Shown here: piece after piece, positions 27,205 to 35,880 of the stretch
Numbering within the stretch: position 1 is the first letter of the stretch
Layout: the number at the start of each line of letters is the position of its first letter
Source: Anaerococcus sp.
Lineage (GTDB): Bacteria > Bacillota > Clostridia > Tissierellales > Peptoniphilaceae
Assembly (NCBI GenBank): GCA_030532385.1
Contig: JAUNLG010000003.1
Coordinates: 1 to 64,000 of the forward strand
Direction: 5' to 3'
DNA: 64,000 nt
Notes under the pieces: generated by a model
Told to the model about the DNA's origin: nothing
Database searches by the model: none
What the model saw: the letters and a program-made list of their open reading frames with translations, nothing else
Position numbers and translations under genes: made by a program

Positions 27205-28086
27205 TTATCTATCCCCTTCTTTCAAAATCAAATCAAAAACTTCATCTACAATCTCTTGGCTAAACTTAGAATACTTATTATCTAATTGTAACTTCTTTTC
27301 ATTGTAGGCTTTGTCAATTTTACTTCCCTTAATCTCCGCCTGGTTAAGAATAGAATTATATAATCTATCGCTTTCTTCCTTATTCTTTTTGGCATATCTT
27401 TTTTCAAAATCACTTATAAGATTTAAAGTATTTTCTCTTTCTGCTTCTACTAGCCTATCTGTATCTTCTCTTAATTTACTTGTCTCTTGATCTAAGGATA
27501 TAAGCTCATCAAGGTATGATAAAGACATATCATCAGTAGACTTATCTAAGTGCAAAATTAAAGATGGTAGGTTATCATAGTTGTTTTTAAGGATAAATCT
27601 TCCATCTTTACTAACTTCTCCAAACCTATATTCAAAGAAGTTAAGTCTATTAATTTTTTTAATATCAATCCCATAAGTCTCCAAGAGCTCTAGGTTCTCT
27701 TTATATTCTTCTAACCTCTTTTTTTCCTCTAACAATTCTTCCTTCTTTTTAATTAGGGTGTTTAGATCACCATAAAGCTTATCAACATTCTCAGAAGAGA
27801 TATATTTTTCTTTTATATTTTCATCTCCAATTTTAAAAAGATCCTTGATAGTTCTTAGTTTATCAATAACTTGATCATTTTTCCTTTCAAAATTAGAAAT
27901 AGTAGAAAAATCTTCTGTAAGCTCCACATTTTCCTTACTAGCCTTAATTGAAAAAGACCTAGATGCCACTTGGTTAAAGGCATCTACTACTTCAATATCG
28001 CCCAGCTTTATTAAATCTTCTAGGAAATCATTAAGATTTTCTAGGCGAGATGTCATATTGACTAAATACATCTTCTCAACTGCCAT
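27205..28086 (-). CDS. V-type ATP synthase subunit I N-terminal piece fused to a G/H-like stalk segment
   Basis: A 293-aa protein. Residues 1-90 match the subunit I start (MAVEKMYLVNMTSRLENLND), and about 105-150 is its first coiled-coil arm. The next lobe reads NFFEYRFGEVSKDGRF up to SLILHLDKS, where normal subunit I would continue into the strand that opens the next gene. Instead, about 95 residues follow (from about 197: LDELISLDQETSKLRED) forming one continuous charged helix ending DEVFDLILKEGDR, with the length, charge pattern and end of peripheral-stalk subunit G/H. There is no other G/H gene in the operon. The TAA stop is in frame with the next gene. Confidence 0.7.
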   Translation of the reverse strand: MAVEKMYLVNMTSRLENLNDFLEDLIKLGDIEVVDAFNQVASRSFSIKASKENVELTEDFSTISNFERKNDQVIDKLRTIKDLFKIGDENIKEKYISSENVDKLYGDLNTLIKKKEELLEEKKRLEEYKENLELLETYGIDIKKINRLNFFEYRFGEVSKDGRFILKNNYDNLPSLILHLDKSTDDMSLSYLDELISLDQETSKLREDTDRLVEAERENTLNLISDFEKRYAKKNKEESDRLYNSILNQAEIKGSKIDKAYNEKKLQLDNKYSKFSQEIVDEVFDLILKEGDR

Positions 28087-28088
28087 TT

Positions 28089-29069
28089 TTACCTCTCAAT
28101 CACTAATTCATATCTTTCAGAAAGAGTAAAACTTTCATCAACTTCAAGTAAGCTTATCAAATTCCCATAATTAATACGGATTATCCTCATTGCAGAAATC
28201 AAGCTAAGAATGTCAGACCTTTGTTTGACTATTTCATCATTAAAAATCTTCATCCTCATTTTCTTAATCCTGACATGTGAATAGCCTATATCATCAAAAA
28301 TATCACCATACTTACTTGATGAAAGTTTATCTAAAAACTCATCTATTGATAAGTTAGATAAGGCTTTTAGCCTATCTCCGTTATAGCCCTTGCCACCTTC
28401 AATTAAATAATTAAATATCTCATTATCATTTAAGTTGAAAAATTTTTTAAGCCTAAAGACCATTTCGAAATTTGAAAGATTAATTAACTCTCCTATAAAA
28501 TTTTCTATTAAGACTCTTTGCTTAGCATTAAACTTCTTGGCTATTTTTAAAAGATCTCTATAATAAAACTTCATTAAAGCATTGGATGATAAAAATATTA
28601 GTGAATCCTTATCCATTTTCTCATTAATAAAAGGTAAGAGGGTCCTATAATACTTACTCTCCTTAAGAGAGTATACGAAATCTTTAAGACTCATACCTAA
28701 CTTGACCCTTATATTTTTTGAAAAAGGATCCTTGCTTAAACTTAAAATATTCTTTTCTAAAGTGTCATTTACTATAGATTGAATTATTCTTTGAATTAAA
28801 TAAATCTCATAGATATCAAAATAAGCCTTGAAAAACTCGCTTTCAATACCTTGTAGAAAGAAATCTAAACTTTTAAGCTCTTCATAGAAATTATTAAAAA
28901 AGCTTTCTTCTACATCTTTTTTTGACTTAGCTTGGTGTAGAAAATTATATTCTTTTTTTAGTATCTCTATTTTTCTATCCAGATTGCTCTCATGAATTAA
29001 GTTATTGTAGAGATTATCACTGGGTAATTTTCCCATCTTAGCCTTTGCCTTAACGAGCACATCTTTCAT
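28089..29069 (-). CDS. atpC: V-type ATP synthase subunit C
   Basis: Funnel subunit C/d linking the central shaft to the c ring; 326 aa, almost fully helical. It is identified by gene position and weak but characteristic features: repeated FFN.FYEELK/FLQG-like helical units and the closing YGNLISLLEVDESFTLSERYEL. The divergent sequence is normal for bacterial C subunits. First gene of the operon; a 9-bp inverted repeat lies just upstream, and AGTGAGG precedes the ATG. Confidence 0.8.
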   Translation of the reverse strand: MKDVLVKAKAKMGKLPSDNLYNNLIHESNLDRKIEILKKEYNFLHQAKSKKDVEESFFNNFYEELKSLDFFLQGIESEFFKAYFDIYEIYLIQRIIQSIVNDTLEKNILSLSKDPFSKNIRVKLGMSLKDFVYSLKESKYYRTLLPFINEKMDKDSLIFLSSNALMKFYYRDLLKIAKKFNAKQRVLIENFIGELINLSNFEMVFRLKKFFNLNDNEIFNYLIEGGKGYNGDRLKALSNLSIDEFLDKLSSSKYGDIFDDIGYSHVRIKKMRMKIFNDEIVKQRSDILSLISAMRIIRINYGNLISLLEVDESFTLSERYELVIER

Positions 29070-29081
29070 AATAACCTCACT

Positions 29082-29110
29082 TTCATGATACTTTTATATT
29101 TTATCATGAA
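29082..29110. promoter_or_regulatory. Perfect inverted repeat upstream of the V-ATPase operon
   Basis: TTCATGATA (29082-29090) and TATCATGAA (29102-29110), perfect 9-bp arms with an 11-base AT-rich centre that reads AAATATAAAAG on the operon strand and could include a -10. It ends 13 bases before atpC, over the likely promoter, so it is a candidate operator. No -35 is confidently assigned. Confidence 0.5.
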
Positions 29111-29183
29111 TCTAATAATAATAAAACGATAAAGAATATTCTATATGAAATATTGATAATTAGACATTTATAGAAAACTTTTT

Positions 29184-29218
29184 CATAAAAAAACTGATGT
29201 TAAATAAAACACCAGTTT
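29184..29218 (-). terminator. Terminator after miaB, end of the 17-gene run
   Basis: On the minus strand AAACTGGTGTT pairs with AACATCAGTTT (one G-U pair) around a short loop, followed by seven T's. It closes the long efp-to-miaB run. Confidence 0.88.
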
Positions 29219-29241
29219 GAATTTGATTATTATTTAATTTT

Positions 29242-30594
29242 CTATTCCACTAAATCTCCAGAAATAGTAAAGGAAGTGTTATCAGTGATTTTCACCTTTA
29301 CAAATTGACCTATAAGCGATTTGTCCGCCTTCACATGAACTAATTTAAAGCTATCTGTTCTTCCTGTTAATACTTGTGGATTATTCTTGCTAACTGATTC
29401 TAACAAGACTTCTACAGTTTTACCTATATACTCCTTATTTTTTTCATTAAATATTGGATATATAGTATCAAGTAACCTATCAAACCTATCTTGTACAATT
29501 GTTTCATCTATTGGTTCTAATTTGGCAGCCCTTGTTTTTGGTCTAGGAGAATATTTAAAAGTATAGGCTTGGTCAAAGCCAACCTCCCTACAAACCTTCA
29601 AGGTTTCTTGGAAATCTTCTTCTGTCTCTGTAGGATAGCCAACTATTATATCAGTAGATAGGGCTAATTCAGGGATCTCTCTTTTAAGTTTTTTTGCTCT
29701 TTCTATATACTTTTCTTGATCATACTTTCTATTCATGTCTTTGAGAACCTTGCTAGAGCCTGATTGAAGAGGTAGGTGGAAGAACTTACATATATTATCG
29801 TTATTCTTCATTACTTCTATTAGTTCATCTGATAGGTCTTTAGGGTGGGATGTAGTAAACCTAAGTCTTTTTAGGCCAGGTATTTGACTTATTTTTTCTA
29901 GCAATTGTGGGAAGGTCATATTAAAATCAGCCTTATTCCCATATGAGTTTACATTTTGACCAAGCAAGGTAATTTCTTTAAAACCATCTTTAACCAAATT
30001 TTCGCATTCTGCAAGGATAGCAGAAGGTCTTCTTGATTCTTCTCTTCCTCTTGATTGAGGAACAATACAATATGAACAGAAATTATCACAGCCTCTCATA
30101 ATATTTACATAGGCTTGGAAGTCATTCTTGTTATTATATTTTACAAAATCATCCTTAACATCATCACTAGAAATATCTACAACTCTTTCTCCACTTTCTA
30201 AGTACTTGTATATTAAGTCTGGTAGGGAATTTATATTTTTAGTTCCAAAGATCAAATCAACTTCATCGTGGTTATTAACTATCACTTCTCTGGCTGTTGA
30301 TGTTTGCATCATACATCCTGACACACTTATAATCTTATCTGGATTTTCCTTTTTTAGCCTTTTTAAAGAAGACACTTGACCATAAAGTTTTAGCTCTGCA
30401 TTTTCCCTAACAAGACAAGTATTAAAGAGAATAAAGTCTGCTTGATCCCTATCATCTGTCTTTTCATAACCTAAATCTTCTAGAATATATGAGATTCTTT
30501 CAGAATCATGCTCATTCATCTGACAGCCAAAGGTTGTAATATTATATTTTTTCCCTTTAAAGTAGTCTTTATATTTATCTTTGATTGTTTGCAT
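29242..30594 (-). CDS. miaB: tRNA-2-methylthio-N6-dimethylallyladenosine synthase MiaB
   Basis: Radical-SAM methylthiotransferase that adds ms2 to i6A37 of tRNAs reading U-starting codons; 451 aa. The N-terminal UPF0004 domain has the three cluster cysteines (TFGCQMNEHDSE, FNTCLVREN, VSGCMMQ), then the radical-SAM CDNFCSYC and a C-terminal TRAM domain (TVEVLLESV onward). The frame is open 14 codons further upstream, but GGAG four bases before this ATG marks the start. Last gene of the long run, 60 bases after ispH-rpsA. Confidence 0.96.
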   Translation of the reverse strand: MQTIKDKYKDYFKGKKYNITTFGCQMNEHDSERISYILEDLGYEKTDDRDQADFILFNTCLVRENAELKLYGQVSSLKRLKKENPDKIISVSGCMMQTSTAREVIVNNHDEVDLIFGTKNINSLPDLIYKYLESGERVVDISSDDVKDDFVKYNNKNDFQAYVNIMRGCDNFCSYCIVPQSRGREESRRPSAILAECENLVKDGFKEITLLGQNVNSYGNKADFNMTFPQLLEKISQIPGLKRLRFTTSHPKDLSDELIEVMKNNDNICKFFHLPLQSGSSKVLKDMNRKYDQEKYIERAKKLKREIPELALSTDIIVGYPTETEEDFQETLKVCREVGFDQAYTFKYSPRPKTRAAKLEPIDETIVQDRFDRLLDTIYPIFNEKNKEYIGKTVEVLLESVSKNNPQVLTGRTDSFKLVHVKADKSLIGQFVKVKITDNTSFTISGDLVE

Positions 30595-30654
30595 ATTTCT
30601 CCTATCATAAAAAAAGAGATGAATCATAAAATCCATCCCCTTTGTCTATTTAAA

Positions 30655-32706
30655 TTATTCTTCTTCAGAATCTAATAGGCCCTTATCTGATAATGCTTGT
30701 TCTAGTAAGTTACCTAGGTTATTGTTTAAATCATCATCACCAAAGTTTGTGTTAGATTCTCTCTCAACTTTTCTTCTTGGTCTATCTTGGTTTCTTTGAG
30801 CCCTTCTTGGTCTTCTCTCAGTTCTTTCTGGAGCTTCCTTTAAAGCCTTAATGCTAAGACCAACTTTTTCTTCTTCCTTATCGATGCTTATGATCTTAAC
30901 TTCAATCTCATCACCAACGTTTAGCTCATCTGATGGTTTTTCAACGTGTTCCCAAGAAATTTCAGATACGTGAACTAGACCTTCCACTCCATCAGCTACT
31001 TCTACGAAAGCACCGAAGTCTAGTAAGTTTACAACCTTACCACTTACTACATCGCCAACTTCATGTTCATTAGCAAAAGCTTCGAATGGCTTTTCTAAAA
31101 GTTGTTTACGTCCAAGAGAAATTCTATTCTTTTCTTTATTAAGTTTTAGAATCTTAACTTCTATTTCATCACCAACATTTAAAACATCTGATGGGTGATC
31201 TACTCTTGACCATGCTATATCAGAAACATGTAGAAGTCCATCAAGACCATTAACTTCCACAAAAGCACCGAAGTCTGTTAGTCTAGCAACCTTACCTTCT
31301 ACAACTGCTCCTTCTTCAAGTTCATCCCATAGGGCATCAAGCTCTTCTTCTACAACTTCTTTTCTTGATAAAACAAGTCTATTTTTTCTTTCATCAATGC
31401 TTATGATTCTAAGATCCCATTGTTCACCGACAAATTTCTTAAAGTTCTTTACGAAATATGTTGCGATTTGGCTAGCTGGAATAAAACCATTTACCCCATT
31501 AACATCAACTGTAAGTCCGCCCTTGTTAAATCCAGTAACTTCACCATGTACAAGTTCATCATTGTCAGCCTTATCAGCTAATTCTTGCCAAACTTTCATT
31601 CCTTCAACTCTTCTAGTTGAAAGAGCTACATTACCTTCTCCATCATCAAGCTTAATTACATATACGTCAATTTCATCGCCTACATTAAAGCTGTTTTTTG
31701 GATTTTCTCTTTCTTCTTCTGTCATTTCGTCTAGTTTGATAATTCCATCAGCACGGAATTGAATGTCAACAAAGACCTCATCATCTTTTACATCAATTAC
31801 TGTACCTTTTACGATTTCTTTTGGGTAAACCTTCTTTAAACTATCCTCTAGACTGTTCATAAATTCTTCTTTTGTGAATTCATCCATACTACTTACTACC
31901 TCCTCGATAATCTCATCAGGTGTAGAGGCACCTGCGATTATACCTACTTTTTTAAATTTAGAGAGCTTTTGCAAAGGTAGATCTTTAACAGTTTCAATCC
32001 TAAAAACATTATTACAATACTTCTTTGCTACTTGATATAGCTTATTCGTATTAGAACTATTAAAACCACCAGCTACAATCATGCAATCAACTTCCTTGCT
32101 TAAGGATTTGGCTGCCTGTTGCCTATTTTCAGTTGCCTTACATATTGTGTTTTCTATTACTACACTTTCATTATTTTCTTTTAACTTGTTAGCAATATCA
32201 TAAAAATAATCAAACCTATTTGTAGTTTGGCTTACTACAAAAAGCTTGACATAATCTTTTACATTTTTTGCTTCAGTCTCATCTGAAACTATTATACCAT
32301 TATTTAAAAAAGAGTCCATAGCAATAATCTCTGGATGTTGTTTATCTCCAACGATTACAACTTGATAGCCTTCTTTTTCTTTTTGCATAATTTTTTCATA
32401 AATTTTCATCAATACTGGGCATGTTGCATCTATTATTTGATTTCCCCTTGCCCTTAGCTCCTCTTTAAAATCAGCACTTTCTCCATGTGCTCTAATAAGA
32501 ATGGTTTGGTTTTCTAATTTTCTAGCCTCATCCTTACCTATTACCTTAAGCCCATCTTCCTCTAATTTATTGACTAATTGTGGATTATGTATCAAAGGCC
32601 CAATACAATAGGCTCTCTTGCCATCGTCTATAGCAGACTTTGCAAGTTTTACACTCCTCCTAACTCCTCCACAAAATCCAGATGTCTCAGCAATTATTAT
32701 TTCCAT
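30655..32706 (-). CDS. ispH: IspH-ribosomal protein S1 fusion
   Basis: 683-aa bifunctional protein. Residues 1-285 are 4-hydroxy-3-methylbut-2-enyl diphosphate reductase (LytB/IspH), the last step of the MEP isoprenoid pathway. The Fe-S cysteines are visible at C12 (SGFCGGVRR), in DATCPVL and in NTICKATENRQ. From about 297 four S1 RNA-binding repeats follow (e.g. GKVARLTDFGAFVEVNGLDG), then an Arg-rich tail RRPRRAQRNQDRPRRK and an acidic end. The fusion is known in several clostridia-type lineages, and why the two activities are joined is not known. It overlaps plsC by ten bases. Confidence 0.96.
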   Translation of the reverse strand: MEIIIAETSGFCGGVRRSVKLAKSAIDDGKRAYCIGPLIHNPQLVNKLEEDGLKVIGKDEARKLENQTILIRAHGESADFKEELRARGNQIIDATCPVLMKIYEKIMQKEKEGYQVVIVGDKQHPEIIAMDSFLNNGIIVSDETEAKNVKDYVKLFVVSQTTNRFDYFYDIANKLKENNESVVIENTICKATENRQQAAKSLSKEVDCMIVAGGFNSSNTNKLYQVAKKYCNNVFRIETVKDLPLQKLSKFKKVGIIAGASTPDEIIEEVVSSMDEFTKEEFMNSLEDSLKKVYPKEIVKGTVIDVKDDEVFVDIQFRADGIIKLDEMTEEERENPKNSFNVGDEIDVYVIKLDDGEGNVALSTRRVEGMKVWQELADKADNDELVHGEVTGFNKGGLTVDVNGVNGFIPASQIATYFVKNFKKFVGEQWDLRIISIDERKNRLVLSRKEVVEEELDALWDELEEGAVVEGKVARLTDFGAFVEVNGLDGLLHVSDIAWSRVDHPSDVLNVGDEIEVKILKLNKEKNRISLGRKQLLEKPFEAFANEHEVGDVVSGKVVNLLDFGAFVEVADGVEGLVHVSEISWEHVEKPSDELNVGDEIEVKIISIDKEEEKVGLSIKALKEAPERTERRPRRAQRNQDRPRRKVERESNTNFGDDDLNNNLGNLLEQALSDKGLLDSEEE

Positions 32707-33299
32707 TTATTCTCACTTTCTATGACTGTATGGTTTTCATATATTCTCTCATATACTTTATCAGTCATTTTCTTCATGGCATCTTTATTTTTCATCGATA
32801 AATAATCATCAACCTTGATGATTTCATTTATATAAATGTAAGTCTGTTTAAACGGTCTATAAGTAGATATGATTTCTACTGGCAGTATATCTGCCTTACC
32901 CTTTATAGCAAGATAGGCCAAGCCATCTTTGACCTTTTCCCTATTTGCTTCTTTAACTCTTGTACCCTCAGGAAAAACTCCTAATACCTTATCTTCTTTG
33001 ATAAGTTTAAGGGAATGTCTAAGAGATTTCATATCAAAGGCAAACCTATCTACAGGAAAGGCCCCCAGACTTCTTAAAAACTTACTTACCAAAGGTTTAT
33101 CAAACAACTCTTTTTTTGCCATAAAATTAATTTTTCTAGGCAAAACTATAGCCAATAAAACAGGGTCTAAAAAAGACTTGTGGTTAGCACATACGATGAT
33201 CTTATCATTTTCTTTTAAATTTTCAAGACCGTCTACCTTAATCCTTAGGAGAGGCTTAAGGATAACTTTTGAAATTGTCATTAAAATATTATATAGCAT
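32697..33299 (-). CDS. plsC: 1-acyl-sn-glycerol-3-phosphate acyltransferase
   Basis: Phosphatidic-acid forming acyltransferase at the membrane, 200 aa. The catalytic HX4D is in NHKSFLDPVLL, the glycerol-phosphate binding FPEGTR follows about 70 residues later, and the N-terminus is hydrophobic. In Firmicutes plsC often sits after cmk, as here (11-base overlap with cmk). Confidence 0.93.
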   Translation of the reverse strand: MLYNILMTISKVILKPLLRIKVDGLENLKENDKIIVCANHKSFLDPVLLAIVLPRKINFMAKKELFDKPLVSKFLRSLGAFPVDRFAFDMKSLRHSLKLIKEDKVLGVFPEGTRVKEANREKVKDGLAYLAIKGKADILPVEIISTYRPFKQTYIYINEIIKVDDYLSMKNKDAMKKMTDKVYERIYENHTVIESENKWK

Positions 33300-33936
33300 G
33301 CTGGTCCATCTTCTTAAGTATCAAATCTATTGTTTCATCTATAGAAAGGTTAGAATTATCTATCAAAATAGCATCATCAGCCTTCTTTAAAGGTGATATT
33401 TCTCTTTTAGAATCATAGTCATCCCTTGCAATTATTGCTTCTTCAAGCTCATCAATATCAAAATCAGATTCATTTTGCTTATATCTCCTTAAGGCCCTGA
33501 TCCTGCTTGAAGCTGTTATATAAAACTTATATTTTGCATTAGGAAATACGACAGTTCCAATATCTCTCCCATCTAAAATAAAGGAAGTATCCTTGGCTAT
33601 AGCCCTTTGTAGGTCTACTAATTTTTCCCTTACATCTTTATTAGCAGATACCCAGGATACATTCTTAGTTATATCATCACTTCTTAAATATTTGCTAACA
33701 TCTTCTCCATTTAAATAAATCTTTCCATTTTCTATACTTAGTGTAAGATCCTTAAGTTCTTCCTTTATTATTTCCCCATCCTCATGTCCTATACCAAGGT
33801 CTAAAAATCTTTTTGTAACTGCCCTATACATAAGACCAGTATTTAAATACTCTATATCTAACTTTTCAGCTAACATTTCTGAAAGAGTTGACTTACCTGA
33901 GCCTGATGGCCCATCCATGGCAATTATATATGTCAT
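33289..33936 (-). CDS. cmk: Cytidylate kinase
   Basis: Phosphorylates CMP and dCMP; 215 aa. P-loop GPSGSGKSTLSEMLA, the conserved YLNTGLMYRAVT substrate segment, and DGRDIGTVVFPNAKYKFYITAS are typical of bacterial Cmk. The start overlaps the stop of the flavoprotein gene (TTATGA). Confidence 0.96.
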   Translation of the reverse strand: MTYIIAMDGPSGSGKSTLSEMLAEKLDIEYLNTGLMYRAVTKRFLDLGIGHEDGEIIKEELKDLTLSIENGKIYLNGEDVSKYLRSDDITKNVSWVSANKDVREKLVDLQRAIAKDTSFILDGRDIGTVVFPNAKYKFYITASSRIRALRRYKQNESDFDIDELEEAIIARDDYDSKREISPLKKADDAILIDNSNLSIDETIDLILKKMDQHAI

Positions 33937-35144
33937 AATTTCTCCTTTATAGCAAGGCTTGCCCCATAAGCACTGGTAAAGGCAATTTGAAGGTTAAAAC
34001 CTCCTGTCAAACCATCAAGATCTAATACTTCACCTATAAAATATAGGTTCTCTACTAACCTTGATTCCATGGTCTTTGGATTAACCTCATCAGTTGACAC
34101 TCCACCACTAGTCACTATGGCCGCCCTAAATCCTGCATTCTTATCATATGTTAATTTGAAGTCCTTGATTAGTCTAAGAATTGATGACCTTTCCTTTTTA
34201 CTAACTTGGTTAGCCTTTTTATCTTTAGAAATCAAGCACCTTTCTAATATTGAATATACTAGATTTTCATTCATAATTCCCTTAAGGACATTAGAAATAG
34301 ATTTTTTAGGACTTTGATCAATTAAATTTATTAATATTTGATCAAGATCTTTTAAATCTTTTTTTGGAAAAAAATCAAGGCTTATCTTATCAATTCCCTC
34401 CCTAGCAAGCCTAGCTTGAAGTCTTAAACTAATAGGTCCGGTTATAAATTTTCTAGTAAGGAGGATATCTCCTATCTCACTAATTTTACCACCTGAAAAA
34501 AATCCTGTTAGCCCCACCTCTTTTAAACTTAAGGCTTTGATATTAAGATTTTCCTTAAAGTAAATAGGCGCAAGGGATGGTCTAGGTTTTATGATAGTAT
34601 GGTTGAAATTCTTGGCAAACTTATACCCATCTCCACTTGACCCAGTATTTTCATACGAAAGGCCTCCAGTTGCTATTATAAGTATATCAAAATATAATCT
34701 ACCCTTATTAGTTATAAGGGTGAAGTTTTTATCTTTATTGATAGATTTTACTTTCGTCTTAGCAAGAAACTTCACACCTTTTTCTTCAATTAATCTTTCA
34801 AATAAAGAAATTACATCGGATGCTTTCATTGATTTAGGAAAAACCCTAAAATCATCTTCTATAAGAGTCTCCAAACCATTTTTATTTAAGAAATCCATCA
34901 TAGAGAAATTATCAAACTTAGAAAAAGAAGAATATAAAAATTCTTTGTTCCTTATAATATGATCAAGAAAATCATCATAAATCCTAGCATTAGTTATATT
35001 ACACCTAGAATTTCCAGTTATTGATAGCTTTCTTCCTATTTTATCATTTTTATCTATTAGATATACCTGGTTATTTTTATTTTTTATATTGATAGAAGCA
35101 AAGATACCTGCAGGACCTGCTCCTATGATTGCTATTTTCTTCAT
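33933..35144 (-). CDS. NAD(P)/FAD-dependent oxidoreductase, HI0933/YhiN family
   Basis: Flavoprotein of 403 aa. The N-terminal FAD-binding GAGPAGIFASI, the GRKLSITGNSRCNITNA segment that defines the HI0933-like family, the GGLSYENTGSSGDGY motif and the C-terminal GEVLDLDGLTGGFNLQIAF cofactor loop are all present. BaiN-like relatives have been linked to bile-acid reduction, but most members are uncharacterised and no substrate is assigned here. It sits between rluB and cmk. Confidence 0.88.
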   Translation of the reverse strand: MKKIAIIGAGPAGIFASINIKNKNNQVYLIDKNDKIGRKLSITGNSRCNITNARIYDDFLDHIIRNKEFLYSSFSKFDNFSMMDFLNKNGLETLIEDDFRVFPKSMKASDVISLFERLIEEKGVKFLAKTKVKSINKDKNFTLITNKGRLYFDILIIATGGLSYENTGSSGDGYKFAKNFNHTIIKPRPSLAPIYFKENLNIKALSLKEVGLTGFFSGGKISEIGDILLTRKFITGPISLRLQARLAREGIDKISLDFFPKKDLKDLDQILINLIDQSPKKSISNVLKGIMNENLVYSILERCLISKDKKANQVSKKERSSILRLIKDFKLTYDKNAGFRAAIVTSGGVSTDEVNPKTMESRLVENLYFIGEVLDLDGLTGGFNLQIAFTSAYGASLAIKEKL

Positions 35145-35178
35145 AAATAAATTTTACCATCAAAAAAGAGATAGCCTA

Positions 35179-35880
35179 CTATCCCCTTAAAGATTTCACA
35201 AATTTCATCTCTTCCTCGTTAAAATATCTCGTTTCATAAGCCTTCATATCTTGAAGACTAATTGGTCCTATGGAAATTCTCTTAAGAGATTTTACTCTTA
35301 CAGAAAAGTAGGCAAACATCCTCCTAATCTGCCTGTTATACCCTTGGTGGATAACTACCCTATAAGTATTAGTTTCATAATCTATAAGTTTGATCTTAGC
35401 CTTTGATGTAAATTCTCCCTTGCCTAGGTCAATTCCTGTAGAAAATACTCTTTGTTCACCTTTGCTAAGCTTTTTATCAACCCTAACTATATATACCTTA
35501 TCAAGCTTATTGCTTGGATGGGTAAGCTTGTTGGTAAAATCACCATCATTAGTTATAATCAAAAGACCATGACTATCCTTATCAAGCCTTCCTGCAGCAA
35601 AAAATCTTTTATCTAAGTCCACTAGGTCATTTAAGTCATTAGTATTATGGGGGTCATAGTTGCTTGTTATAAAGCCTACTGGCTTATAGACTTTCATATA
35701 GAATTTCTCTTCAATTGATAAGATTTTTCCATCAACTTCTACAAGGTCTCCTTGACTGATATTTAACCCTGGCTCTTTTACCAATTTTCCATTGACTTTA
35801 ACTCTTGATTCCTTGATTAATCCATCAGCCTTCCTTCTTGAAGAATAGCCGCTCTTAGCTATATACTTATTTATCCTCAT
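35179..35880 (-). CDS. rluB: Ribosomal large-subunit pseudouridine synthase, RluB/RsuA family
   Basis: Makes pseudouridine in 23S rRNA (RluB) or 16S rRNA (RsuA); 233 aa. An N-terminal S4 RNA-binding domain (MRINKYIAKSGYSSRRKAD) precedes the catalytic core with GRLDKDSHGLLIITNDG, whose Asp is the nucleophile, and HQGYNRQIRRMFAY. The position directly after scpA-scpB is the usual place of rluB in Firmicutes, which favours that assignment. It overlaps scpB by 14 bases. Confidence 0.92.
   Translation of the reverse strand: MRINKYIAKSGYSSRRKADGLIKESRVKVNGKLVKEPGLNISQGDLVEVDGKILSIEEKFYMKVYKPVGFITSNYDPHNTNDLNDLVDLDKRFFAAGRLDKDSHGLLIITNDGDFTNKLTHPSNKLDKVYIVRVDKKLSKGEQRVFSTGIDLGKGEFTSKAKIKLIDYETNTYRVVIHQGYNRQIRRMFAYFSVRVKSLKRISIGPISLQDMKAYETRYFNEEEMKFVKSLRG

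Noticed and set aside
27205..28086. Simple nonsense mutation in an otherwise normal subunit I
   Set aside because: A point mutation does not explain the extra helical segment of about 95 residues before the stop or the missing G/H gene; it remains possible only for the stop itself.
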